Below, one piece after another: positions 21,981 through 29,938 of a stretch of DNA of 50,686 nt (positions within the stretch are counted from its first letter, which is position 1; the number at the start of each line of letters is the position of its first letter). The stretch lies in assembly GCF_021654135.1 (NCBI RefSeq), contig NZ_JAKGSD010000058.1, positions 1 through 50,686 of the forward strand, written 5' to 3'. A model generated the notes under the pieces. The model saw only the letters and a program-made list of their open reading frames with translations. It did no database searches and was not told the DNA's origin. This stretch comes from Amycolatopsis tucumanensis (lineage in GTDB: Bacteria; Actinomycetota; Actinomycetes; Mycobacteriales; Pseudonocardiaceae). The translations under genes and the position numbers were made by a program.

Positions 21981-23215
21981 GCCTTGCGCACCCCCGGCAG
22001 GTAGCGGCCGGCGTCGGGGATCTCGCCGCTCAGCTCGGCGGCGCCGACGAACGCGTTCTTGGCGTCGATGCTGTCGTGGCTGGCGAACGTGCGCGCGTTG
22101 CGCCAGAACCGGTCCAGCCGGTACTTGTTGGCGGTGCTGCGCGCGCCGGTGAGGTCGTGCACGCGTGCCGTGACGTCGAGCGCCGCCGTGGTGCACACGA
22201 CCTTGACCTTGAAGAACTCGGTCATCAGGGCGCGCAGGTCGGTGGTGTCGTCGGAGTTCGCCAGCTTCCGGCAGGTGTCCAGCAGGTAGGCGCGGCCGGC
22301 GGCGAGTTCCGCGGCCATCTCGCCGATCTGCCGGTGCATCAGCGGGTCCTCCATCGCGGAGGCGAACATCGGCATGCTCGCGCGGTTCAGCCCCCGCAGG
22401 TACTCCAGCATCGCCGCGTACGCGCCTTCGCCGATCCCCTGCAGCAGCAGCGCGTGGCCGGGCAGGACGAGGTCGACGAACACGACCTCCGACTCGGGCG
22501 CCGCGTAGTGCCAGCCGTCGGGCACGAACACCTCTGCGTAGGTGATGGTCTGGCTGATCGTGCCGCGCTGGCCCATGTTGTCCCAGTCGCCGTGCACCTC
22601 GACGCCGGGCGCGTCGAGCCGGATCAGCGCGTGGTGCCGGGTTGTCGCACCGTCCGGCCCGGTGAGGCGGAAGCTGACGTTCGCCAGGTCGCGGCCACCG
22701 CCGCCGCTGTTGGTGTTGAAGGTCTTCACGCCGTTGACGACCACCCCGCCGTCCACCCGGCGGCCGGTGACCGGTCCGGTGCCGCCGGTTTCGGCGTTGG
22801 AGGCGACGATCCGGCGCCCCTCGGAGATCAGCTCGTCGGCGAGCGCCTGCTTGGTCGACGCGGGCAGCGGCGCGGACATCACCTCGCGGGCCTGCAGCGC
22901 GGTGGTCGACCAGCACTGGCCGGTCGACCCGTCGCCCGCGGTCACCTCCAGCGCCGCCTCGACCACCCGGTCCCAGCCGGCGAAGGTGCCGCCCGTCCAC
23001 AGACCGCCGAACTCGACGGGGACGTTCGCGCGCTGCAGACCGGCCTCGCCGAGCAGGCGCATCGCCTCGGTGGGATCGACGCCGCGTGCGTCCACCTCGA
23101 CGCCCAGCTCGGCGATGCGCGGCCGGAGCGCCCTGGCGCGCTCGACGACCTCGTCGTAGCTCGCGGGTGCCGAGGGCCAGGCGGGGATTTCGCGGAATTG
23201 CGTGGAAACGGACAT
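21977..23215 (-). CDS. Acyl-CoA-dehydrogenase-fold flavin-dependent monooxygenase (HsaA/DszC-like)
   Basis: 412 residues from ATG 23215 (GGAAGGACGG upstream). It has the acyl-CoA dehydrogenase fold (GGTFAGWDRVVEAALEVTAG, STGQCWSTTALQAREVM, GVKTFNTNSGGGGRDLANVS) but lacks the catalytic Glu context of true dehydrogenases. Together with a flavin reductase in the same operon, this marks the reduced-flavin-dependent oxygenase group (HsaA, HpaB-like, DszC). It would hydroxylate an aromatic or oxidise a heteroatom using FMNH2/FADH2 and O2. First gene of a three-gene operon. The promoter carries two TetR-type dyads. Confidence 0.88.
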   Translation of the reverse strand: MSVSTQFREIPAWPSAPASYDEVVERARALRPRIAELGVEVDARGVDPTEAMRLLGEAGLQRANVPVEFGGLWTGGTFAGWDRVVEAALEVTAGDGSTGQCWSTTALQAREVMSAPLPASTKQALADELISEGRRIVASNAETGGTGPVTGRRVDGGVVVNGVKTFNTNSGGGGRDLANVSFRLTGPDGATTRHHALIRLDAPGVEVHGDWDNMGQRGTISQTITYAEVFVPDGWHYAAPESEVVFVDLVLPGHALLLQGIGEGAYAAMLEYLRGLNRASMPMFASAMEDPLMHRQIGEMAAELAAGRAYLLDTCRKLANSDDTTDLRALMTEFFKVKVVCTTAALDVTARVHDLTGARSTANKYRLDRFWRNARTFASHDSIDAKNAFVGAAELSGEIPDAGRYLPGVRKA

Positions 23216-23250
23216 GAACGCCGTCCTTCCGGGAGGAATCAAGAAATGGA

Positions 23251-23268
23251 CGAGACGGTATCGTCTCG
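23251..23268. promoter_or_regulatory. Operator candidate 1 for the monooxygenase operon
   Basis: CGAGACGGTATCGTCTCG: 7-bp perfect arms around GTAT, 36 bp upstream of the oxygenase start. It shares ACGGTATCGTC with site 2 and CGAGACGG with the TetR promoter site at 19923. Confidence 0.65.
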
Positions 23269-23347
23269 ACCACGGTAACTCGTCCGGAGCGGACCAACAA
23301 GAGTCTGGACACGCCGGGAGCGCCCGGCGTACGCTGCTCGGACGCGA

Positions 23348-23360
23348 CGATACCGTATCG
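23348..23360. promoter_or_regulatory. Operator candidate 2 in the divergent gap before the APC permease
   Basis: CGATAC-C-GTATCG is a perfect 13-bp dyad. Its complement extends to ACGGTATCGTC, the same 11-bp core as in site 1. It lies 71 bp before the permease start at 23431, so the same TetR factor could control both divergent operons. Confidence 0.6.
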
Positions 23361-23430
23361 ACCATTCGCGAGCGCTGTTCCGTGGCGTGGTGGGGGGACC
23401 GCCATTCACCCCGGATGTCCAGGAGTGCTC

Positions 23431-24831
23431 ATGAACCCAGACGGAAACCACCACCGGTTGCGACCCAACGCGGTGGGCATCTTCGACATGATCCTCATGG
23501 TGATCGCGGTGACCGCACCGCTGACCGCGGTCGCCTCGAACCTCTCGCTGAGCCTCGCGTTCGGCGCCGGCACCGGCACGGTCGGCGTGCTCGTCCTGGT
23601 GCTGGCGATCCTGCTGGTGTTCTCCGCGGGCTACGTGGCGCTGAGCCGCCAGGTGGTCAACGCGGGCGCCTACTTCGCCTACATCGGGTTCGGCCTCGGC
23701 CGTCGCATGGGCGGCGCGTCGGCGCTCGTGGCGACGCTGGCCTACAACGTCGCGGCGGCCGGGATGTCCGTGGCCGTCGGGTACTTCGGCCACGCCGGGC
23801 TGTCCGCCTACCTCGGGGTGGACGTCCCATGGTGGGTGATCGCGCTGGTGGCGGTGGCGGCCACCTGGGTCGTCGGCTACTTCGGCGTGACGATCGCGGG
23901 CAAGGTCAACGTGTTCGTGGCCGTGACCGAGTTCGCGGTGCTGCTGGCGTTCGCGATCGCGGTGCTGGTGCGGCGGCCGGGCGGGTTCTCGTTCGACGTG
24001 CTCGCGCCGGGCACCGTGTTCGGCGGGAACTTCGGGCTCGCCGTGGTGTTCTGCATCCTGTCCTTCGCCGGGTACGAGGCCGCCGCCATCTACGGCGAGG
24101 AGGCGCGGTCGGCGCGGCGGAACGTCGGCCGGGCAACGTACTCCGCGCTGATCGTGCTGGCCGTGACGTTCGTGTTCGTCATGTGGGCGATCGCGGCGGC
24201 GTTCCCGGACGCCTCCGCGGCGGCGCAGGCCGATCCCGGCGCGCTGCTGGTCTCGGCGATCACCGCCTACCTAGGCGGGTGGGCCGGGCCGGTGCTGAGC
24301 CTGATGATCACGTTCAGCTTCTTCGCCGCGGCGCTGTCCTTCCACGCGATCGCGTCGCGGTACATGTTCTCCCTGGCGCGCGACGGGTTCCTGCCCCGGT
24401 CGCTGAGCCGGGTGCACCACCGGCGGCGGACGCCGGTGTCCGCGGGGACCGTGCAGCTGGTCGTGTGCGTGCTGGTGGTGGTGCCGTTCGCGGTGGCGGG
24501 CGCCGATCCGATCGCGACGTTCTTCCCCGCGGTCTCCGGGATCACCGCGCTGGCGATCATCTACCTGATGGCGGCGTGCTCGGCGAGCATCGTCACCGCG
24601 GCCGCGCGCGGGCGGATCAGCGGGTCCACGTGGGCGGTGCGGGTGGCGCCGTCGATCGCGTGCGTGGCGCTGGTGAGCTGCGGGGTGGTCATCGTCGCGC
24701 ACTACACGGAAATCACCGGCAGCGATTCGCCCGTCATCAGCGCACTGCCGCTGTCCCTCGTCGTCGCCGCGGTCTACGGCTGGCTCGCGGCGCGGACCCG
24801 GACCGTCACCGAGGAACCGGCTCTGGCCTGA
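23431..24831 (+). CDS. APC-superfamily amino acid/amine permease
   Basis: 466 residues, ATG 23431 after AGGAG. About 12-13 TM segments. The N-terminal NAVGIFDMILMVIAVTAPLT, FSAGYVALSRQVVNAGAYFAYIGFGLGR and FILSFAGYEAAAIYGEEA segments are typical of APC amino-acid permeases (TM1, TM2-3 and TM6). It imports an amino acid, amine or related compound, possibly the substrate of the divergent monooxygenase operon. A small cupin gene follows 11 bp downstream. Confidence 0.9.
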   Translation: MNPDGNHHRLRPNAVGIFDMILMVIAVTAPLTAVASNLSLSLAFGAGTGTVGVLVLVLAILLVFSAGYVALSRQVVNAGAYFAYIGFGLGRRMGGASALVATLAYNVAAAGMSVAVGYFGHAGLSAYLGVDVPWWVIALVAVAATWVVGYFGVTIAGKVNVFVAVTEFAVLLAFAIAVLVRRPGGFSFDVLAPGTVFGGNFGLAVVFCILSFAGYEAAAIYGEEARSARRNVGRATYSALIVLAVTFVFVMWAIAAAFPDASAAAQADPGALLVSAITAYLGGWAGPVLSLMITFSFFAAALSFHAIASRYMFSLARDGFLPRSLSRVHHRRRTPVSAGTVQLVVCVLVVVPFAVAGADPIATFFPAVSGITALAIIYLMAACSASIVTAAARGRISGSTWAVRVAPSIACVALVSCGVVIVAHYTEITGSDSPVISALPLSLVVAAVYGWLAARTRTVTEEPALA

Positions 24832-24842
24832 AAGGAAGTCCG

Positions 24843-25241
24843 ATGAGCTACACCCCCAATCCCGGCGACACGCTGGTGTTCGAGAACGACCGCGTGCGCG
24901 TGTGGTCGATGACGCTCCCGCCGCGCGGGATGTACGACTGGCACCAGCACCACCACGACCACCTGATCATCTGGCCGGACCCGGGCCGCGCGGAGGCGCA
25001 GCGCCTCGGCGACGAGGACTGGACGCTGCGGCAGACCGCGGAGGCCGGGTACGTGGCGTTCAAGACCGTCGGCAGCGGCGGACCCCTGACGCCGCACCGG
25101 ATCCGCAACCTGGAGGACCACGCCGTGACGCACTACATTGTGGAGCTGATCAGCGAACCGTCACCGAGCCCCGTGGAGCTGCCGTCGGAGACGAACGACC
25201 GCGGCTCGGCGGTGGACGTCCGGACGGGCGAGCCGTTCTAG
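24843..25241 (+). CDS. Small single-domain cupin
   Basis: 132 residues. DTLVFENDRVRVWSMTLPPR and the dense histidine motif YDWHQHHHDHLIIW (His34, 36, 37, 38, 40) form the first cupin motif, with HRIRNLEDHAVTHYIVEL as the second. It probably binds a divalent metal. It sits in an operon with the APC permease (GAAAGGAAGTCC site) and is likely a dioxygenase- or isomerase-like accessory of the same pathway. The substrate is unknown. Confidence 0.85.
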   Translation: MSYTPNPGDTLVFENDRVRVWSMTLPPRGMYDWHQHHHDHLIIWPDPGRAEAQRLGDEDWTLRQTAEAGYVAFKTVGSGGPLTPHRIRNLEDHAVTHYIVELISEPSPSPVELPSETNDRGSAVDVRTGEPF

Positions 25242-25362
25242 GGAGGTCATGTGCGAGTCGCCCTGCGCTCAGCGTTGAGCAGCGCGACGGCTCGCTCTAC
25301 CTGAGACGGATCGAGCTCTGCCGGACCGGCGGCTGCGGAACGCCTTGATCGGCTACGGCATC

Positions 25363-25959
25363 ATGATCCGCGTGAAGCGTGGATCTTTCTTCCGGACAGC
25401 AGCGGTGGTGGCGGCGGCGCTGACCGCCTCGGCGTGTGGATCGTCCTCTTCGGACGCTCCGGCCCCGCCTGCGACGAGCAGCAGCGCCCCGCCGCCCATC
25501 GTGGAACCCACGACGCCGCCGGGCACTTCGCTGACCGTCGGGCAGCGCGCGGTGGTCAGCTACTCCGACGGGATCGACGAGGGCCTGCTGGCGATCACCG
25601 TCACCGCGATCGAGCAGGCGGACCAGAACGAGTTCCGGACCGCGTTCGGGGACCGGGCGCAGGGGCTGGCGCCGTACTGCATCCGCTACACCGTGGAGAA
25701 CCTGACCGGGATCGACTTCGGCACCAAGGTCGGCCCGAAGCTGGAGGCCCTGGTCGGCGACGGGGAGACCACGGGAACGTTCATCACGGGCGACATCCCG
25801 AGCTGCGCCCCACGCCTGTCCCCCGGCGACTTCGACCACCCCGGCGCGCGGTACGAGAACGCGGACCTGGACGCGACGTCCCCGGACGCCCTGGTGGTGG
25901 CGGCCCGCTACGACGGCAACGACTACGACGGCAATCCGCTGGTGTGGCGCATGCCCTGA
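25363..25959 (+). CDS. Secreted lipoprotein, unknown function
   Basis: 198 residues from ATG 25363 (GTG 25369 is also possible). Signal peptide: positively charged VKRGSFFR, hydrophobic TAAVVAAALTA and lipobox ASAC, so the mature protein begins with a lipidated Cys at about residue 25. A Ser/Pro/Thr linker (to about 60) precedes a beta-rich domain like the DUF4352-type immunoglobulin fold (VVSYSDGIDEGLLAITVTAI, CIRYTVENLTG). The two Cys at the domain ends could form a disulfide. Anchored outside the membrane; ligand unknown. Confidence 0.8.
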   Translation: MIRVKRGSFFRTAAVVAAALTASACGSSSSDAPAPPATSSSAPPPIVEPTTPPGTSLTVGQRAVVSYSDGIDEGLLAITVTAIEQADQNEFRTAFGDRAQGLAPYCIRYTVENLTGIDFGTKVGPKLEALVGDGETTGTFITGDIPSCAPRLSPGDFDHPGARYENADLDATSPDALVVAARYDGNDYDGNPLVWRMP

Positions 25960-26037
25960 CCCCCGGTGTGTGGTGTTGGCGCGGTGGTGGTCATGGTGAC
26001 CGCCGGGTACCACCACCCCCGACGCCGCGGCCACGGT

Positions 26038-26158
26038 GCCGAGCGCCGCTGCCGACGGGCCACGCCACGACCGAGCGCCGCTGCCGGACGAGCCACGCCA
26101 CGACCGAGCGCCGCTGCCGGACGAGCCACGCCACGACCGAGCGCCGCTGCCGGACGCG
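26038..26158. repeat. 33-bp tandem repeat, 3.6 units
   Basis: Full units at 26060-26092, 26093-26125 and 26126-26158, each starting CCACGCCACGACCGAGCGCC and ending GCTGCCGGACGAG (the last ends GCG). A partial unit precedes at about 26038. Units 1 and 2 are identical. It lies in the 338-bp gap between convergent genes and, unlike the other arrays, does not start at a stop codon. Confidence 0.85.
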
Positions 26159-26179
26159 CTGCTCGTGGGCGGCATCGCC

Positions 26180-26210
26180 GCCGGGAGGGCCGCCCGGCGG
26201 CCCTCCCGGC
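26180..26210. repeat. Perfect 15-bp inverted repeat with 1-bp centre
   Basis: Left arm 26180-26194 (GCCGGGAGGGCCGCC) and right arm 26196-26210 are exact reverse complements around C26195. As RNA it would form a stem of at least 12 bp on either strand. It follows the 33-bp array, between convergent genes, and may act as a bidirectional terminator. Confidence 0.75.
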
Positions 26211-26256
26211 AAGCAGCGCCATGGCTCCGCGCCGCCGCCGCAGAGCGCGCCGCGAG

Positions 26257-26288
26257 CGGGTGGGACCGGCAACCAACGGTCCCACCCG
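26257..26288. terminator. 12-bp perfect hairpin after the CoA-transferase operon
   Basis: CGGGTGGGACCG, an 8-nt loop (GCAACCAA), then CGGTCCCACCCG. It lies 9 bp beyond the stop of the minus-strand subunit B gene. With the repeats at 26038-26210 it fills the gap 25960-26297; the rest of that gap has no recognisable feature. Confidence 0.85.
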
Positions 26289-26297
26289 TGCGGAGTC

Positions 26298-26939
26298 CTA
26301 CCCCGCCACCGGCTCCAGCACCTTCGCGCCCGTCTTCTCGCGCAGCTCCTCCTCCGTGACGCCCGGCGCGAGGCGCACCAGGCGGAGGCCCTCCGGTGTC
26401 ACGTCCAGCACCGCGAGGTCGGTGATGATCCGGTCCACCACGCCCGCGCCGGTCAGGGGCAGCGTGCACGTCTCGACGATCTTCGGGCTGCCGTCCTTCG
26501 CCACGTGGTCGGTGATCACGATGATCCGCTTGGTGCCCGCGACCAGGTCCATCGCGCCGCCCATGCCCTTCACCAGCGCGCCGGGCACGGTCCAGTTCGC
26601 CAGGTCGCCGTTGGCGGCCACCTGCAGCGCGCCGAGGATCGCGAGGTCGATGTGCCCGCCGCGGATCATGGCGAACGACGTCGCCGAGTCGAAGAAGCTC
26701 GCGCCGGGCTGGACGGTCACCGTCTGCTTGCCGGCGTTGATCAGGTCGGCGTCCTCCTCGCCCTCGAACGGGAACGGGCCGAGGCCGAGGATGCCGTTCT
26801 CGCTCTGCAGGGTCACCCGGACGCCGTCCGGGATGTGGTTGGCCACCAGCGTGGGGATGCCGATGCCGAGGTTCACGTAGTCCCCGTCGCGCAGTTCCGC
26901 CGCCGCCAGCGCGGCCATCTCGTCGCGGCTCCAGCCCAT
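26298..26939 (-). CDS. 3-oxoacid CoA-transferase subunit B (ScoB/PcaJ-like)
   Basis: 213 residues. GDYVNLGIGIPTLVANHIPD and the catalytic-Glu motif LQSENGILGLGPFP (SENG), then GGHIDLAILGALQVAANGDL are full signatures of CoA-transferase family I beta subunits. With subunit A it moves CoA from succinyl-CoA to a 3-oxoacid, either acetoacetate (ScoAB) or 3-oxoadipate (PcaIJ). Sequence alone does not separate these. ATG 26939 has GGAGG seven bases upstream. GTG 26945, overlapping the previous stop, is an alternative. Confidence 0.92.
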   Translation of the reverse strand: MGWSRDEMAALAAAELRDGDYVNLGIGIPTLVANHIPDGVRVTLQSENGILGLGPFPFEGEEDADLINAGKQTVTVQPGASFFDSATSFAMIRGGHIDLAILGALQVAANGDLANWTVPGALVKGMGGAMDLVAGTKRIIVITDHVAKDGSPKIVETCTLPLTGAGVVDRIITDLAVLDVTPEGLRLVRLAPGVTEEELREKTGAKVLEPVAG

Positions 26940-26941
26940 GG

Positions 26942-27658
26942 TCACGCCTCCGTCCCGGCGAGCGCCCGCGGGCGCACCGTGCGCTTTTCGATCTCCTTCT
27001 CCCGCGGCGTGGCGACCACCAGGCGGTCCACGAACACGCCGGGGGTGATCACCAGGTCCGGGTCGACGTAGCCGTCGAGCAGGACCTCGGTCTCCACCAC
27101 GGTCACCCGGCCGCAGGTGGCGACCACCGGGTTGAAGTTGCGGGCCGCCATCCGGTACACGAGGTTGCCCTCCCGGTCGGCGGTGTGCGCGTGCACCAGC
27201 GCCAGGTCGGCGACGATGCCGCGCTCCTGCACGTAGGTCTCGCCGTCGAACTCGGCGTGCGGCTTGCCCTCGGCAACGGGCGTGCCCACGCCCGTCTTCG
27301 TGTAGAACGCCGGGATGCCGGCGCCGCCCGCGCGCATCCGCTCGGCCAGCGTGCCCTGCGGCGCGAACTCGACCTCGACCGAACCGTCCAGGTACTGCTG
27401 CGCGAACAGCTTGTTCTCCCCGACGTAGGACGCGATCACCTTGCGGACCTGCTTGTTCTCCAGCAGCAGCCCGAGGCCCTTGCCGTCCACACCCATGTTG
27501 TTCGACACGATCGTCAGGTCGCTGACCCCGGCTTCGCGGACGACCTCGATCAGGTCGTAGGGGATGCCGGACAGACCGAAGCCGCCGACCGCGATCGTCA
27601 TGCCGTCGCGCAGCGCGCCTGCCATCGCGTCGGCGGCCGCGCCGAACACCTTGGACAC
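26942..27658 (-). CDS. 3-oxoacid CoA-transferase subunit A (ScoA/PcaI-like)
   Basis: 238 residues. The glycine-rich CoA-binding motif IAVGGFGLSGIPYDLIEVV, VSNNMGVDGKGLGLLLENKQ and the FYTKTGVGTPVAEGK segment are diagnostic of alpha subunits. First gene of the operon, divergent from an IclR regulator with an inverted repeat between them. IclR regulators often control protocatechuate or 3-oxoadipate genes (PcaR), which slightly favours the PcaIJ role, but no other pca gene is present here. Confidence 0.92.
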   Translation of the reverse strand: MSKVFGAAADAMAGALRDGMTIAVGGFGLSGIPYDLIEVVREAGVSDLTIVSNNMGVDGKGLGLLLENKQVRKVIASYVGENKLFAQQYLDGSVEVEFAPQGTLAERMRAGGAGIPAFYTKTGVGTPVAEGKPHAEFDGETYVQERGIVADLALVHAHTADREGNLVYRMAARNFNPVVATCGRVTVVETEVLLDGYVDPDLVITPGVFVDRLVVATPREKEIEKRTVRPRALAGTEA

Positions 27659-27756
27659 GTGAACTCTCCTTCGAGCGTCCGTGGGATGAGCACCTGCCCG
27701 CAGTCAAGACGACCTGGGGAAACCCGGTCAAGCGCGCCTTCTGGATCTCTCGTCAG

Positions 27757-27783
27757 GTGAACGACTCGAGGCATGGCGTTCAC
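27757..27783. promoter_or_regulatory. IclR-type operator candidate
   Basis: GTGAACG (27757-27763) and CGTTCAC (27777-27783) are exact inverted repeats with a 13-bp spacer, placed between the divergent IclR gene (start 27806) and CoA-transferase operon (start 27658). Confidence 0.55.
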
Positions 27784-27805
27784 TGAGTGGACGTACCATG
27801 GGGAC

Positions 27806-28582
27806 ATGCCGCCCGCCCATCTGATCGGCCGGGCCGCGCTGGTGCTTCGCGCGCTGTCCGCGGCCGGCGAGCCCGGCGCGTCGACCTCCGACGTGTCGCG
27901 GCTGACCGGGCTCGCCCGGCCGACGGTCCACCGGCTGCTGGCGGCGCTGGCCGACGAGGGGTTCGTCGACCGCGACCAGCGCAACGGCCGCTGGTACCTG
28001 GGCCCGGAGCTGTACCTGCTGGGCGAGTCGGCGGCCGCGCGCTACGACGTGACGCAGCACGCGCGGGCGAGCGTGCACCGGCTCGCGGCGGCGACCGGGG
28101 AGAGCGCGTTCTTCTCCGCCCGGCGCGGCGACGAAACGGTGTGCCTGCTGCGCGAGGACGGCGACTTCCCGATCCGGTCGTTCGTGCTGTACGAGGGCGC
28201 GCGGTTCCCACTGGGCGTGGTCTCGGCCGGGCTCGTCGTGCTGTCGCTGCTGTCCGACCGGGAGATCGACGACTACCTGGCGCGGGTCGACCTGACGGAG
28301 CGGTGGGGCGAGGCGCACGCGCCGGGGCCGCTGCGGGAACGGATCGCCGAGACGCGGGAGCGGGGGTACGCCGTCAACCCGGGCCTGGTGGTCGAGGGCA
28401 GCTGGGGCATGGCGGCGGCGGTGTTCGGCTCGTCCGGGGAGCTGGCGTGGGCGCTGACGCTGACCGGGGTGGAGTCCCGCTTCCGCGAGCCGCGGCGGGC
28501 GCAACTGGGCGCGCTGCTGCTCAAGGAGGCCCACGCCCTGACGACGACGCTGCGCGCGGACCGGCAGCGCGGCGGGCTCTGA
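27806..28582 (+). CDS. IclR-family transcriptional regulator
   Basis: 258 residues from ATG 27806 (GGGGAC upstream); longer starts add a tail absent from the family. N-terminal winged HTH (STSDVSRLTGLARPTVHRLL, then ALADEGFVDRDQRNGRWYLG) and a GAF-like effector domain (residues ~80-255: HRLAAATGESAFFSARRGDE, FPLGVVSAGLVVLSLLSDRE). IclR proteins sense small aromatic or organic acids. It is divergent from, and probably controls, the CoA-transferase operon. Confidence 0.92.
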   Translation: MPPAHLIGRAALVLRALSAAGEPGASTSDVSRLTGLARPTVHRLLAALADEGFVDRDQRNGRWYLGPELYLLGESAAARYDVTQHARASVHRLAAATGESAFFSARRGDETVCLLREDGDFPIRSFVLYEGARFPLGVVSAGLVVLSLLSDREIDDYLARVDLTERWGEAHAPGPLRERIAETRERGYAVNPGLVVEGSWGMAAAVFGSSGELAWALTLTGVESRFREPRRAQLGALLLKEAHALTTTLRADRQRGGL

Positions 28583-28613
28583 CGCGGGCGCCGGTGTTCG
28601 GGTGTCGCAGGTC

Positions 28614-28646
28614 GGCAGGGGCGGCCCTTGATGAGCCGCCCCCGCC
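28614..28646. terminator. Hairpin between convergent IclR and flavoprotein genes
   Basis: GGGGCGGC (28618-28625), 9-nt loop, GCCGCCCC (28635-28642). The stem extends by GGC/GCC beyond one mismatch. It is a likely bidirectional terminator. Confidence 0.8.
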
Positions 28647-28662
28647 GGGCCTCAGCCGCGCG

Positions 28663-29832
28663 TCACCGGTCCAGCGTGCGCAGCGCCCGCTGGTACAGCC
28701 GTCGCGCCTCGGTCAGGTTTCCGTGCGCCTGGTGGTCCATCCCGAGCGTCGTCAGGCCCGCCGCGGACACCTCGGGCGCGCGCCGGGCCAGGTGGCGGAC
28801 CACGTACTCGGCGTCGCGGCCCGCTCCGCCCACCAGCATCGAGCTGAACGAGTGCAGGAACGGCAACCCGACGAAGTACAGGCCGGGCACCGGCGTCACG
28901 CCGCGCTCCTGCTCGGGATAGCCGTCCTCGCCGGTGACGGGCAGGTCGATCCAGCCGTAGTCGGGGCGGAAACCGGTGCACCACACCACGTTCGCGACAT
29001 CGAGCACCCGCCCGTCCGCCAGCACGGGCATGCCGTCCCGGACGCCGGTCGTCTTGTCGACGACCCGCTCCACACCGGCCTTGCGCAGGTCCTCCTTCTT
29101 GACCCGGATCAGCGGCCCGCCGTGCCCGCGCACCTCCTCACGCAGCTTGCGGCCCACCGACCGGTTCACGGTCAGGACCCGCGTCGCGGCGAACCACAGC
29201 ACCCGCAACGCCACCGACGCGACACGGCTTTCGAAGTAGAACGGGATCTCACCGGTGTCCGTGCCGGACAGGATCGTCGGGTGCTCGCGGGCCACCTCGT
29301 AGGCGATGTCCGCGCCGGAGTGGCTCGCGCCGACGACCAGCACCGGCCCTGGCCGCAGCTGCGAAGGGTTCCGGTACTCGCTCGAGTGCATCTGGCAGAT
29401 CTCCGGGCTCAACTCGCCCGCGAAAGCCGGGACACGCGGGACGCCCCACACCCCCGAGGCGACCACCACGTTCGCGGCCTCGAACCGCTCACCGCCCGCG
29501 GTCACCACGAACTCTCCGTCCTCTTGCGACAGCCGGTCCACCCGCGTGCCGCAGCGCACCGGCAGGTCGAACCGCCGCGCGTAGGCCTCCAGGTAGTCGG
29601 CCATTTCGTCCCGCGTGGGGAAACTGCCGGGTGGCGCGGGGAACCGCATCCCGGGTAGCCCGTCGTAGCGCGCCGGGCTGAACAGCCGCAGCGAATCCCA
29701 GTGCCGCCGCCACGAGTCGCCGATCCGTTCGTGCGCGTCGAGAATCACGAACCGCCTGCCGTCGCGGGCCAGGTGGTACCCGGCCGAGAGCCCGGCCTGC
29801 CCACCGCCGATGACCACCGTGTCGAACCTCAT
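28663..29832 (-). CDS. Flavin-containing monooxygenase-like NAD(P)/FAD oxidoreductase (CzcO-like)
   Basis: 389 residues. FAD motif VVIGGGQAGLSAGYHL (GxGxxG at 9-14), NADPH motif VLVVGASHSGADIAYE (168-175), and an FMO-type fingerprint region ending HSSEYR (149-154). The conserved ANVVVASGVWGVP and late VVWCTGFRPDYGW segments complete the class B flavoprotein monooxygenase layout. Likely N- or S-oxygenation of a small molecule. The last ~45 residues beyond the usual end include TEARRLYQRALRTL, which looks like half of a TPR helix pair and is unusual for the family. It probably follows the LuxR gene but has its own promoter space. Confidence 0.88.
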   Translation of the reverse strand: MRFDTVVIGGGQAGLSAGYHLARDGRRFVILDAHERIGDSWRRHWDSLRLFSPARYDGLPGMRFPAPPGSFPTRDEMADYLEAYARRFDLPVRCGTRVDRLSQEDGEFVVTAGGERFEAANVVVASGVWGVPRVPAFAGELSPEICQMHSSEYRNPSQLRPGPVLVVGASHSGADIAYEVAREHPTILSGTDTGEIPFYFESRVASVALRVLWFAATRVLTVNRSVGRKLREEVRGHGGPLIRVKKEDLRKAGVERVVDKTTGVRDGMPVLADGRVLDVANVVWCTGFRPDYGWIDLPVTGEDGYPEQERGVTPVPGLYFVGLPFLHSFSSMLVGGAGRDAEYVVRHLARRAPEVSAAGLTTLGMDHQAHGNLTEARRLYQRALRTLDR

Positions 29833-29938
29833 CGTCCACCTCCTGTTTCGAGGAGACCGACGCTAGGCCGCGGCGCGCCATGGGAACTTCGGGCGAACGA
29901 CCCAATTCCCGCCGCCGGGCATGGGTAGTTCTGCCCAG

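Noticed and set aside
25249..25348. Frameshifted small gene starting MCESPCAQR and continuing RDGSLYLRRIELC in another frame
   Set aside because: A one-base deletion near 25275 would join the two parts, and GGGAGG precedes the ATG, but I cannot match it to a family and the evidence is too thin to list as a gene.
26038..26158. CRISPR array or coding repeat protein
   Set aside because: 33-bp units are directly adjacent with no spacers. The in-frame translation (Ala/Thr/Pro/Arg) has no start or ribosome site and lies between convergent gene ends.
29922..29937. TGGGTAG-TT-CTGCCCA dyad between the LuxR end and the flavoprotein start
   Set aside because: One mismatch, and it is closer to the LuxR stop than to the flavoprotein promoter; could be chance.
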